The translations under genes and the position numbers were made by a program. Positions 50,841 through 58,758 of a stretch of DNA of 64,000 nt are shown here, piece after piece (the stretch's first letter is position 1; each line of letters opens with the position of its first letter). The notes below the pieces were generated by a model. The model saw nothing but the letters and a program-made list of their open reading frames with translations. It did not search any database and was not told the origin of the DNA. The stretch lies in assembly GCF_021462265.1 (NCBI RefSeq), contig NZ_JAJONF010000032.1:48051-112050 (forward strand), written 5' to 3'. The DNA is from Streptomyces shenzhenensis (GTDB taxonomy: Bacteria > Actinomycetota > Actinomycetes > Streptomycetales > Streptomycetaceae).

Positions 50841-51311
50841 ATGACCACATCTCCCAGGCCGTCCATGGAGACGCACCCGGACATCGTCGAGATGCGGCTG
50901 CGCCACGAGACGGCGGAGCGCGCGACGAGCACCGCACAGGGGCAGGCCGTCGGGACGATGGCGTTCCTCACCGGCATCTACCTGGCGGCCTCACCGTGGA
51001 TCGCCGGCTTCAACGGCCTGTCCACCCTCGCCGTCACCAACCTCATCGTCGGCATCGCCTACGCGATGGCGATGAGCGGCGGGTTCGGCCGGGCCTACGA
51101 GCGGACCCACAGCATGGCGTGGTGCGCCTGTCTGCTGGGGGTGTGGACGATCATCGCGCCGTGGGTGGTCGCCGGTTCGGTGCACACGACCAGGACCATC
51201 GTGAACAACGTCGTCACCGGCGCGGTGGCCTTCCTCCTCGCGCTGGCCGCCGCCGCGACCGCCCGGGCCGCGGAGTCGTCGACCCTCAGGGGAGGCATCG
51301 CGGCACGGTAG
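50841..51311 (+). CDS. SPW-repeat membrane protein
   Basis: A 156-residue membrane protein with four hydrophobic segments in two pairs. Each pair carries the SPW-type motif: AASPWIAGF (about 52-60) and IIAPWVVAG (about 110-118). The ATG at 50841 follows GAGGTGAAA by about 5 bases. The SPW family has no proven function. Its place directly beside selA, on the edge of the formate dehydrogenase/selenium module, suggests it belongs to the module, but it is divergently transcribed and the link is only positional. Confidence 0.85.
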   Translation: MTTSPRPSMETHPDIVEMRLRHETAERATSTAQGQAVGTMAFLTGIYLAASPWIAGFNGLSTLAVTNLIVGIAYAMAMSGGFGRAYERTHSMAWCACLLGVWTIIAPWVVAGSVHTTRTIVNNVVTGAVAFLLALAAAATARAAESSTLRGGIAAR

Positions 51312-51408
51312 GCCGCGTGCCGCGGCCCCGGACCGGGGCGCGGTGCCGGCGCCGCTCCGGGTGCGGCGGCGAGCCGGGGGGCGCCGGCCGTGCCGGGGCA
51401 CCGTCCAA

Positions 51409-51523
51409 GCCGGGTGCGCTGTCCGTGCCGAAGGCGCCGTCCGTGCCGGGTGCGCTGTCCGTGCCGAAGGCGCCGTCCGTGCCGAAGGCGCCGTCCCGTG
51501 CCGGGTGCGCCGTCCGTGCCGGG
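51409..51523. repeat. 18-bp tandem repeat between SPW gene and cobT
   Basis: About six 18-base units alternate between two forms, GCCGGGTGCGCTGTCCGT and GCCGAAGGCGCCGTCCGT; one unit carries an extra base. They fill part of a 419-base gap in which I find no gene. The extra base breaks every reading frame through the array, so it is probably non-coding. Confidence 0.85.
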
Positions 51524-51730
51524 CCGGCAGTGCACCAGCCGGCCGTCCGGGCCGACGGCGTCGGCCCCGGCGCGGGGTGAGCCGGACCCGCCGTATGGCC
51601 TGTCCACCGGATTCGGCCCGATTCGCCCCGGAGCCGCAGGGAGGCGCCGATACCCGCTCCGACCAGGGCGGGAGGGCACGGCAGGAGACGCCGGCTGAAC
51701 CGTTCGTTCGGTGCCGGTACTGTTCGGCGA

Positions 51731-52819
51731 ATGAGCTCGCTGAATCTCGACGACTTCACCGATCTGATCGAGCGCCCCGACGGCGGTGTGCGCCGTGACG
51801 CCGAGGCGCGCCGGGAGCGGCTGATCGTGCCGCCCGGATCGCTGGGCCGCCTCGGCGACCTGGGTGAGTGGCTGGCCGCCGCGCAGGGCTCGGTACCGGT
51901 ACGGGCCGTGGAACGGCCCCGGGTAGTGCTCTTCGCCGGTGACCACGGGGTCGCCGAACTCGGCGTCTCCGCGCGGCCCGCGGGCAGTGCGGGGCTGCTG
52001 GTGCGGGCGGTCCTGGAGGGGGCCAGCCCGGTGGCGGTGCTGGCCCGGCGGCTCGGGGTGCCGGTACGGATCGTGGACATGGCACTGGACTGCGACCCGG
52101 AGACGCTGCCCGAGGAGGTCGTACGGCATCGGGTGCGACGGGGCAGCGGCCGTATCGACATCGAGGACGCGCTGACCCTGGAGGAGGCCGAGGCGGCCTT
52201 CCGGGCGGGGGTGGCGCTGGCCGACGAGGAGGCCGACTCGGGGACCGATCTGGTGGTGCTCGGCGATGTCAGCGTCGGCGGCACCACGGCGGCCTCCGTC
52301 CTGGTCGCGGCGCTGTGCGGGACGGACGCGTCGGTGGTGACCGGGCGGGGCGGGCTCGCCATCGACGACCTCGCGTGGATGCGCAAGTGCGCGGCGATCC
52401 GGGACGCGCTGCGGCGGGCGCGGCCGGTGCTCGGGGACCAGTTGCAGTTGCTGGCGACGGTCGGCGGGGCCGACCTCGCGGCGATGACCGGGTTCCTGTT
52501 GCAGGCGGCGGTGCGGAAGCTGCCGGTGGTGCTGGACGGCGTGGTGGTGGCCGCGTGCGCGCTGGTCGCCCAGCGGATCGCGTTCCGGGCGCCGGACTGG
52601 TGGCTGGCCGGGCATGACAGCGGAGAGCCGGGGCAGGCGAAGGCACTGGACCGGATGGCTCTGGAGCCGCTCCTCGACCAGGGCGTGACGGTCGGTGAGG
52701 GCGCGGGCGCACTGCTCGCCCTGCCGCTGGTCCAGGCCGCGGCGGCACTGGCGGCGGAGCTGCCGGAGAAGCCGGAGAAGCCGGAGAAGCCGGAGAGCGA
52801 AGAGCAGCCGGAGGGTTAG
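51731..52819 (+). CDS. cobT: nicotinate-nucleotide-dimethylbenzimidazole phosphoribosyltransferase
   Basis: A 362-residue enzyme that activates the lower ligand of cobalamin by making alpha-ribazole phosphate. Motifs are IVPPGSLGRLGDLGEW near the start, VVLFAGDHGVAELGVS, VVLGDVSVGGTTAASVL, and the catalytic Glu in VTVGEGAGALLALPLV near the C-terminus. The last 25 residues are a Lys/Glu/Pro repeat tail (three EKP units). The ATG at 51731 lacks a clear ribosome-binding site. With CobU (37565) and CobS (56865) it completes the nucleotide-loop pathway; the selenium module separates it from cobU. Confidence 0.95.
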   Translation: MSSLNLDDFTDLIERPDGGVRRDAEARRERLIVPPGSLGRLGDLGEWLAAAQGSVPVRAVERPRVVLFAGDHGVAELGVSARPAGSAGLLVRAVLEGASPVAVLARRLGVPVRIVDMALDCDPETLPEEVVRHRVRRGSGRIDIEDALTLEEAEAAFRAGVALADEEADSGTDLVVLGDVSVGGTTAASVLVAALCGTDASVVTGRGGLAIDDLAWMRKCAAIRDALRRARPVLGDQLQLLATVGGADLAAMTGFLLQAAVRKLPVVLDGVVVAACALVAQRIAFRAPDWWLAGHDSGEPGQAKALDRMALEPLLDQGVTVGEGAGALLALPLVQAAAALAAELPEKPEKPEKPESEEQPEG

Positions 52820-52843
52820 CGGGACCGCGGGTCACGGCCGGGA

Positions 52844-53018
52844 CGGCACCGCCGGAACGCGCCGTCCCGGCCGATCGCCGTCGCGGCGGCCAGAAGAGAC
52901 CGGCACAGCAAGGGACCGGCGAGCCCCAGTAGCGACACCCCGCACGCCAAGCCAGTCGGCACCGCCGGAACGCGCCGTCCCGGCCGATCGCCGTCGTGGC
53001 GGCCAGAAGTGACCGGCA
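52844..53018. repeat. 62-bp direct repeat, two copies, 113-bp period
   Basis: Copy 1 (52844-52905) and copy 2 (52957-53018) both read CGGCACCGCCGGAACGCGCC... to ...AGACCGGCA or AGTGACCGGCA and differ at 2 of 62 bases. CCCCGCACGCCAAG also recurs after each copy, and GCCGGGACGGC flanks the array. The 460-base gap between cobT and the MprF-like gene holds this, one hairpin repeat (next entry) and a leaderless promoter, and no gene. Confidence 0.9.
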
Positions 53019-53089
53019 GTGCCCCCCGCACGCCAAGGCCGGGACGGCGCCGGGATACGCCGTCGCGGTGGGCGGAGTGGGTGGGCGGG

Positions 53090-53150
53090 GCGCCCCTTCA
53101 GGGGTGCGGGGCTGTATCGATGTGCGGCCCCGCCGCCTGGGCGCGATCGG
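53090..53150. repeat. Streptomyces intergenic hairpin repeat, copy 6
   Basis: GCGCCCC-TTCA-GGGGTGC (one G-T pair) is followed by GGGGCTGTATCGATGTGCGGCCCCGCCGCCTGGGCGCGA, nearly identical to the copy at 38942. It lies after cobT and probably acts as its terminator. Confidence 0.7.
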
Positions 53151-53265
53151 CCGCGGTGGCGCGGCACTCGGCATGCGGCCGGTACGGCCGCGGCGAGACC
53201 CGCGGCCCATGGATGCGTCCGGTGAAAAAGGGTGCGTGTGGCCGGGTTCGCCATCGGAGCCCCCA

Positions 53266-53282
53266 TATGATCGCTCTCCATG
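53266..53282 (+). promoter_or_regulatory. -10 element, probable leaderless promoter of the MprF-like gene
   Basis: TATGAT at 53266-53271 lies 8 bases before the ATG at 53280, with no ribosome-binding site between them. This fits a transcript that starts at the ATG. Confidence 0.5.
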
Positions 53283-55106
53283 GGAGATGTCCGAATTGCC
53301 GTGGAGCGGTGTGATGGACGTGGGCCGGGGCGTCGGGGAGCGGGGGTTTCCGGGCGGGCCGCCGCCGTTGCCGTGTGGTACCTGCGGGCCGTCGCCTTCG
53401 TCAATTTCCTCAGCGCGGTGTGGGTGTCGCTGGGGCAGGACGTGCGGCGGCACAACCAGGAGAACTTCTTCACGCCGTACCTGCTGACCGCCGGCTTCGC
53501 CTCCGGGGTGTTCACCGCGTTCCTCGCGATCACGATGCGGCGGCGCAAGCGGGCCGCGTGGATCCTCAACCTGGTGCTGAGCGGGCTCTTCCTCGCGCTG
53601 TTCGCGTTCGCCATGGCTTTCCCGGAGATCCGGCGGTACGCGCAGAACTGGATCTCGATCGCGCTGACCGCGGCCTTCGTGGGGGCGCTGCTGGTCGGGC
53701 GGCGGGAGTTCTACGCCAAGGGCGACCGGTCCAACCCGCGGCTCGCCGCCACCGTCGCCGTCGGCGGTGGGCTCGTCGCCTCACTGCTCGCCGCCTTCCT
53801 CGTGACCATGACCAACCAGGCGCCGCACGCCGCACGTTCGACGTTCCCGGAGCGCTGGCACTACGGCACCCTGCGCCTGGTGTCGGTCGCCGCCGACCCC
53901 TCCCGGTTCCCGTACATCGCCCCGCCCAACTGGGTGAACGTCGTCATCAACGTGCTCAGCACGCTCCTTCTCCTCGCCGTCCTCTACGCCGCCTTCCGCT
54001 CCCGTCGTGCCGTCGACCCGATCACCGAGGACGACGAGAAGCAGCTGCGGGCGCTGCTGGAGCGGCACGGCGAGCGGGACTCCCTCGGGTACTTCGCGCT
54101 GCGGCGGGAGAAGAGCGTGGTCTGGTCGCCGACCGGGAAGGCGGCGGTGGCGTACCGGGTGGTGGGCGGGGTGTCGCTCGCCTCCGGGGATCCGATCGGG
54201 GACCCGGAGGCGTGGCCGGGGGCCATCGCGCCGTGGCTCGCCGAGGCGCGGGCGCACGGGTGGATCCCCGCGGTGATGGGAGCGAGCGAGGAGGCCGGGA
54301 CCGTGTACGCCCGGCACGGGCTGGACGCGCTGGAGCTCGGGGACGAGGCGATCGTCGAGGTCGCCGAGTTCACGCTGGAGGGGCGGGCGATGCGGACCGT
54401 CCGGCAGGCCTGCAACCGGGTCGGGCGGGCGGGGTACACGGTGCGGATCCGCCGGCACGAGGACATCCCGGCGGACGAGATGTCGTATCTGATCCGGCGC
54501 GCCGACGACTGGCGGGACGGCGCCACCGAGCGCGGGTTCAGCATGGCGCTGGGACGGCTCGGGGATGCCCGGGACGGGCGGTGCGTGATGCTGGAGTGCG
54601 CGGACGGGGAGGGGGACCTGCGGGGCCTGCTCTCTTTCGTGCCGTGGGGGCCGGGCGGGCTCTCCCTCGACCTCATGCGGCGGGACCGGGACTCCGACAA
54701 CGGGCTGATGGAGTTCATGGTCATCGAACTGCTGCGCCGTGCCGGGGAGATCGGGGTCACGCAGGTCTCGCTCAACTTCGCGATGTTCCGCTCGGTCTTC
54801 GAACGTGGTGCGCGGCTCGGCGCGGGACCGGTGCTGCGGCTGTGGAGGTCCTTGCTGAGCTTCTTCTCCCGGTGGTGGCAGATCGAGTCCCTGTACCGGG
54901 CCAACGCCAAGTACCGGCCCATCTGGGAACCCCGGTTCCTGCTCTTCGAGAAGAGCGCCGACCTGCCGCGCATCGGCCTGGCGTCGGCGCGCGCGGAGGG
55001 GTTCCTGGGGGCCGTGTCCGCGGGGCTGCCGAAGTCGGCGCGCCGCGAGCGCCTGGAAACACGGAGGGACGCCCGACGAGTCCCGCAGCAGGACACGCAC
55101 GGATGA
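53280..55106 (+). CDS. MprF-like lysyl-phosphatidylglycerol synthetase (DUF2156)
   Basis: A 608-residue membrane protein. Six hydrophobic segments occupy about residues 30-240, fewer than in full flippase-type MprF. The cytoplasmic GNAT-like DUF2156 domain (about 250-570) has REKSVVWSPTGKAAVAYRVVGGVSLASGDPIGDPEAWPGAI, GWIPAVMGASEEAG and FVPWGPGGLSLDLMRRD...GLMEFMVIELL. Such enzymes transfer an amino acid from aminoacyl-tRNA to phosphatidylglycerol and lower membrane negative charge. The GNAT-like half is complete, so synthesis is likely; flipping is unproven. The ATG at 53280 appears leaderless. The next gene follows 13 bases later. Confidence 0.88.
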   Translation: MGDVRIAVERCDGRGPGRRGAGVSGRAAAVAVWYLRAVAFVNFLSAVWVSLGQDVRRHNQENFFTPYLLTAGFASGVFTAFLAITMRRRKRAAWILNLVLSGLFLALFAFAMAFPEIRRYAQNWISIALTAAFVGALLVGRREFYAKGDRSNPRLAATVAVGGGLVASLLAAFLVTMTNQAPHAARSTFPERWHYGTLRLVSVAADPSRFPYIAPPNWVNVVINVLSTLLLLAVLYAAFRSRRAVDPITEDDEKQLRALLERHGERDSLGYFALRREKSVVWSPTGKAAVAYRVVGGVSLASGDPIGDPEAWPGAIAPWLAEARAHGWIPAVMGASEEAGTVYARHGLDALELGDEAIVEVAEFTLEGRAMRTVRQACNRVGRAGYTVRIRRHEDIPADEMSYLIRRADDWRDGATERGFSMALGRLGDARDGRCVMLECADGEGDLRGLLSFVPWGPGGLSLDLMRRDRDSDNGLMEFMVIELLRRAGEIGVTQVSLNFAMFRSVFERGARLGAGPVLRLWRSLLSFFSRWWQIESLYRANAKYRPIWEPRFLLFEKSADLPRIGLASARAEGFLGAVSAGLPKSARRERLETRRDARRVPQQDTHG

Positions 55107-55119
55107 TGAGGGCCGCCGC

Positions 55120-56079
55120 GTGAAACCGCTCGCCCGCTGGGCCCGAGCCGAATGGGTGCTGTTGTACGCCGCCGTGCACGGCCCGCTGACGGAGCGCCGG
55201 CTGCGGGCGGTGCCGATGACGGCCGGGGCGGTGTGCCTGACCGCGCTGCTGCAGTTCGCGCAGAACCAGCCGTGGGGCTACCGGTTCGTGCAGGACGTCG
55301 GCGCGGTGCGCGCCGAGGACCCCCTCTGGACGGTCCTGCTGCGCACCCCGCTGTCGCTGTTCGTGCCGGCCCTGGACCTGCCGGTGTGGGGCGCGCTGGT
55401 CCAGATCCTGGTGGTGTTCGGCATCGCCGAGGTGTGCCTGGGCTGGTGGCGGAGCCTGACCGTCGCGTACGTGGCGACCCTCGCCGGCACGCTGTACGCC
55501 CGGCTCGGCATCGCCCTGGGGCCGCACGGTCCGCTGGGTCTGCAGGCCTCGGACGCGCGGGTGGTGGACGCCGGGCCGTCGGCCGCCGTCGTCGGGCTCG
55601 CGGTCTACCTGGGGTGGCGGTACGGCGCTCAGGTCACCGCCGGCGCGGTGGCGGCCGCCATAGTGGTCGAGGTGGCGCTCAAGGACAACCTCGCCGGCAA
55701 GGAGCACCTGGCGGCCATCGCGGGCGTTTCGGCACTGTGCGCGACGGTGACGGCGGGACGGCGGCTGTGGCACCGCCGACGTCAGCGGCGGCCGGTACCG
55801 GACCCGGAGCCGGGCTTGAATCCGGAGCCGGGTTCAGGGCCGGGGCCGGGGCCGGGGCTGAGTTTGCGTCCGGAGCCGGATCCGGGGCTGAGTTTGGGTC
55901 CGCGGCCGGGACCGGGTTCGGCGCCAGATCCGGGGACGAGGCCGGGTTCGGGTCCGGAGCCGCGTTCGGGCCCGGAGCCGGGTTCGGGCCCGGAGCCGGG
56001 TTCGGTCCCGGAGCCAGGTTCGGTCCCAGGCAGTTGGGCCGGTTCAGGGCGATCGGGTCTGCCGCCGATCCAGTCCTGA
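55120..56079 (+). CDS. multi-pass membrane protein with Pro/Gly/Ser repeat tail
   Basis: A 319-residue protein. About five to six hydrophobic segments lie in residues 20-210 (RAVPMTAGAVCLTALLQFAQNQPWGYRF, WGALVQILVVFGIAEVCLGWWRSLTVAYVATLAGTLYARLGIA). The pattern recalls actinobacterial rhomboid-like proteins, but I see no GxSG serine, so it is probably not an active rhomboid. The last 100 residues are PEPGSG-type repeats. That tail overlaps, by 298 bases, the tail of the convergent gene 55782-56783. The GTG at 55120 follows the MprF-like gene by 13 bases, so they are likely co-transcribed. The true end of the tail is uncertain. Confidence 0.72.
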   Translation: MKPLARWARAEWVLLYAAVHGPLTERRLRAVPMTAGAVCLTALLQFAQNQPWGYRFVQDVGAVRAEDPLWTVLLRTPLSLFVPALDLPVWGALVQILVVFGIAEVCLGWWRSLTVAYVATLAGTLYARLGIALGPHGPLGLQASDARVVDAGPSAAVVGLAVYLGWRYGAQVTAGAVAAAIVVEVALKDNLAGKEHLAAIAGVSALCATVTAGRRLWHRRRQRRPVPDPEPGLNPEPGSGPGPGPGLSLRPEPDPGLSLGPRPGPGSAPDPGTRPGSGPEPRSGPEPGSGPEPGSVPEPGSVPGSWAGSGRSGLPPIQS

Positions 56080-56783
56080 AGGGTCCGGGCGGGCCGGGAC
56101 CAGCGGCGGTCGTGGCGATGGGCGCGCAGTTCGGCCCGGGCCCGGGCGCGCGGCCGGTTGACGTAGAAGCGGCGGGCCCAGGGCGAGCCGGGGCGGGCCA
56201 GGCGGACCGCGCCGACGAGCGCGACCAGCGGGACGATCACCCCGAAGATCGCGGTACGGGCCTTGCCCTTGCCCAGGGCGACGAGGGAGAAGAGGAAGCT
56301 GGCCGCGACGTTCGCGATGACGGCCCCCCGGCTCTGGAGTTCGTCCCCCGTGACGTCGTTGACGCCGAACGGCGAGAACCCGGCGAGCAGCAGCCCCACC
56401 AGCGCGGCCGTGATGACGACGATCTCGACGCTCTTGCGGCCCTCCTCGGTCCAGTAGACGTCGCCGAGATGCAGGATCAGCGCGAACTCGTCGAGGACGA
56501 GCCCCGCGCCGGTCCCGAAGACGACCGCGGCGAGGGCCGCGCCGACGCCGTTGCGGGAACTGGCGACCGCGGCGAAGCCGCCGATGACGACGAGGACGAC
56601 CCCGGGGACCACGTGGTGGATGTGCAGCCCGCCCGCCCGCACGTTGCCGAACGGGCCCTTTCCGGCACGGATCAGCCGGGTGATCGCCCGGGTGACCGCG
56701 AAGGTCAGGACGAAGGCGGTCAGCGCCAGCAGCAGCGGGAGTTTGCCCGGCTCGATGATGTTCCGCTCCACCCAATGTCCCAT
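55782..56783 (-). CDS. multi-pass membrane protein with Pro/Gly/Ser repeat tail (convergent partner)
   Basis: A 333-residue protein, MGHWVERNIIEPGKLPLLLALTAFVLTFAV, with about six hydrophobic segments in residues 15-205. They include the charged motif RAGGLHIHHVVPGVVLVVIGG and VLDEFALILHLGDVYWTEEGRKSVEIVV, whose His, Asp and Glu residues inside membrane stretches suggest a metal or catalytic site. The family is known to me only as a conserved actinobacterial membrane protein. The C-terminal 90 residues are TEPGSG/PEPGSG repeats, read from the same DNA as the tail of the gene on the other strand. The ATG at 56783 lacks a strong ribosome-binding site. Confidence 0.78.
   Translation of the reverse strand: MGHWVERNIIEPGKLPLLLALTAFVLTFAVTRAITRLIRAGKGPFGNVRAGGLHIHHVVPGVVLVVIGGFAAVASSRNGVGAALAAVVFGTGAGLVLDEFALILHLGDVYWTEEGRKSVEIVVITAALVGLLLAGFSPFGVNDVTGDELQSRGAVIANVAASFLFSLVALGKGKARTAIFGVIVPLVALVGAVRLARPGSPWARRFYVNRPRARARAELRAHRHDRRWSRPARTLQDWIGGRPDRPEPAQLPGTEPGSGTEPGSGPEPGSGPERGSGPEPGLVPGSGAEPGPGRGPKLSPGSGSGRKLSPGPGPGPEPGSGFKPGSGSGTGRR
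55800..56035. repeat. 18-bp-type G/C repeat coding for PEPGSG-like peptides on both strands
   Basis: Imperfect units based on CCGGAGCCGGGTTCGGGC run through the overlap of two convergent genes. Read on + they give PEPGSG; the reverse complement GCCCGAACCCGGCTCCGG read in the minus gene frame also gives PEPGSG. Both proteins therefore carry the same hexapeptide tail. Confidence 0.85.
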
Positions 56784-56864
56784 GTGCGCACTTTATCCCT
56801 GGCTGCCCTCCCGGCCGCACGGCCAGGGGCACCGCCCTTGCTGACCACCGGGTAACCTGCGCCG

Positions 56865-57662
56865 GTGGCTGCGACCTCTACGACTCCCTGGCCCGACGGC
56901 GTCCGCTTCGCCTTCGGCACACTCACCGTCTTCCCCGTGAAGGTGACCCGCTGGGACCGCGAGGCGGCCCGTGGCGGCATGCTGTCCGCCCCGCTGGCCG
57001 GCCTGGCGGTCGGCCTCTGCGCGGGGACGGTCGGCGCACTGCTGGTGGTGCTCGGGGCGGGTGCGCTGCCGGCCGCGGTCGCCGCCGTCGCCGTACCGGC
57101 CGTGCTCACCCGGGGACTGCACCTGGACGGTCTCGCCGACACCGCCGACGGTCTGGGCAGCGGCAAGCCCGCCGAGGACGCCCTGCGGATCATGAAGCAG
57201 TCGGACATCGGGCCGTTCGGGGTCATCACGCTCGTCCTCGTCCTGCTCGGTCAGGTGGCCGCGCTGGCCCAGGCGTACGGCGACGGGTGGGAGCGGGGTG
57301 CCCTGGCGGCGGTCGTCGCGGCGACGGTGGCCCGGCTGGCGCTGACGCTGGCCGCGGTGGAGGGGGTGCCCGCCGCCCGGCCGGAGGGGCTGGGGGCGGC
57401 GGTCGCCGGGGTGGTTCCCAAGGTGGGGGCGACCGTGGTCACGTTCGCGGTGATGCTGCTGGCGGCGGGCGCCGGGGCGCTGGTCGGGCCGGGCGACAGC
57501 CTGCGGGCGCTGCTCGCGGTGGTGGTCGCCGAGGCCGCGACGGACGGGCTGCTGCGGCACTGCAGGCGACGGCTGGGCGGGGTGACCGGGGATGTGTTCG
57601 GGGCGCTCGCCGAGACGGCGGCCACCGCGGCGCTCGTGGTGTTCTCGTTCGGCGGCCACTGA
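56865..57662 (+). CDS. cobS: adenosylcobinamide-GDP ribazoletransferase (cobalamin synthase)
   Basis: A 265-residue polytopic membrane enzyme that joins adenosylcobinamide-GDP to alpha-ribazole, the last step of the cobalamin nucleotide loop. Motifs are RFAFGTLTVFPVKV at the start, RGLHLDGLADTADGLGS (the metal-binding DGLAD region, about residues 82-98) and MKQSDIGPFGV. Hydrophobic segments cover most of the rest. The GTG at 56865 has only a weak upstream site. It works with CobU (37565) and CobT (51731). It is divergent from the gene at 55782-56783 (82-base gap). Confidence 0.95.
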   Translation: MAATSTTPWPDGVRFAFGTLTVFPVKVTRWDREAARGGMLSAPLAGLAVGLCAGTVGALLVVLGAGALPAAVAAVAVPAVLTRGLHLDGLADTADGLGSGKPAEDALRIMKQSDIGPFGVITLVLVLLGQVAALAQAYGDGWERGALAAVVAATVARLALTLAAVEGVPAARPEGLGAAVAGVVPKVGATVVTFAVMLLAAGAGALVGPGDSLRALLAVVVAEAATDGLLRHCRRRLGGVTGDVFGALAETAATAALVVFSFGGH

Positions 57663-57700
57663 ACGGGCCCCGGCGAAGGGGCACTTCAGCAGGCCCGGCC

Positions 57701-58480
57701 TCAGCAGGCCTGCCGCCACGCCCCCAGCTCGTACTTCTTCTCCAGCGAGCTGAGCCGCAGTCTCCGCGACTGGGCGCAGAACCTGCTCGTCGGCAGTTCG
57801 TACTCCACGTGGAAGACCGCCTTGTCCGCCTTGATGAACGGCTTCAGGTCGTCGCACTCGCCGTACTGGGCGCACTGCTCGTTCACCGCGAAGTCGAAGT
57901 CGCCCACCAGCTGCGGGATCTGGTCCAGGTCGTTCTTCAGGCCCACCGACAGGCCCCGGTCATGGGCGAGCCGGGCGACGAGCCGGTTGTAGCGGAGCTG
58001 GTCGGCCGCCGTGAGGGGGAAACCCGTGCGGTTCTTGTAGCCGTCCATGTTGTCGGGCTCCACCGCGTCGAAGCCCTTCTTCGCGCACATGTCGAAGCGG
58101 GCCGCCATCAGCGGCTTCAGCACGTCCGTACGACGGATGTCCAGCCAGCGCTCGCCCTTCCAGCCGTTGCCGCGGCCGAGCACCGAGGCGGGGAACCTCC
58201 GCGCGTCGGGGCGCCAGTCCTCGTAGGCGCCGGTGGAGATGTAGCAGATCGTCCTACGGCCCTTGCGGTGCAGCGTGGCGACCGTCGCCTTTGACTGGTC
58301 GAAGCCGTCGATGTCGTAGACGGATGCCTTGACGGAGGTGTCGACACGGCCGCTCAGCTGCCACTGCCAGCTGACCCCGGGTCTCGGCTGCCAGCGCCCG
58401 GTGTCCTCGGGGGCCCGGGTGCAGGCGGACAGCACGGCCGGCAGGAGCAGCAGGGCGAGCAGAGACGTGGTGCGGGACAT
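57701..58480 (-). CDS. secreted lipoprotein of the GH114 (endo-alpha-1,4-polygalactosaminidase-like) family
   Basis: A 259-residue lipoprotein: MSRTTSLLALLLLPAVLSAC is a signal sequence with lipobox LSAC. The mature part is the TIM-barrel GH114 fold: WQWQLSGRVDTSVKASVYDIDGFD, RTICYISTGAYEDWRPDA, WLDIRRTDVLKPLMAARFDMCAKKGFDAVEPDNMDGY (with the acidic DAVEPDN likely catalytic), and FDFAVNEQCAQYGECDDLKPF. The family includes fungal polygalactosaminidases; the bacterial substrate is unknown. The ATG at 58480 is chosen to fit the signal peptide; the frame opens 24 codons earlier. Confidence 0.86.
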   Translation of the reverse strand: MSRTTSLLALLLLPAVLSACTRAPEDTGRWQPRPGVSWQWQLSGRVDTSVKASVYDIDGFDQSKATVATLHRKGRRTICYISTGAYEDWRPDARRFPASVLGRGNGWKGERWLDIRRTDVLKPLMAARFDMCAKKGFDAVEPDNMDGYKNRTGFPLTAADQLRYNRLVARLAHDRGLSVGLKNDLDQIPQLVGDFDFAVNEQCAQYGECDDLKPFIKADKAVFHVEYELPTSRFCAQSRRLRLSSLEKKYELGAWRQAC

Positions 58481-58758
58481 CACCGGGCGGGCTCCAGGGC
58501 GGGTGGCGGACGACGCAGTCGATGATCTCCCATACCGGTCGCGGGACGGCAAGTGGCCCGGATGCCACCCTCAGGTGAACGCCCGCAGGAATGAGCGAGC
58601 GCATCCACACGCGTAGGCTCGTCCCGGGTGTTCGCCGACGGGGTGAAGGCCCCGGTCGCAACGCGTCCCGCGGGTATGGCCCGGGGTCGCCGCCCGGGCC
58701 CGGTCGACCCACCCGCTCGGCCACTGCAACTCAACATCGGAAGCGAGATTCCACCACC

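Noticed and set aside
51286..52386. A minus-strand gene with GAFGTD/SAPGTD repeats
   Set aside because: It overlaps cobT for most of its length, and the repeat part is explained by the tandem array.
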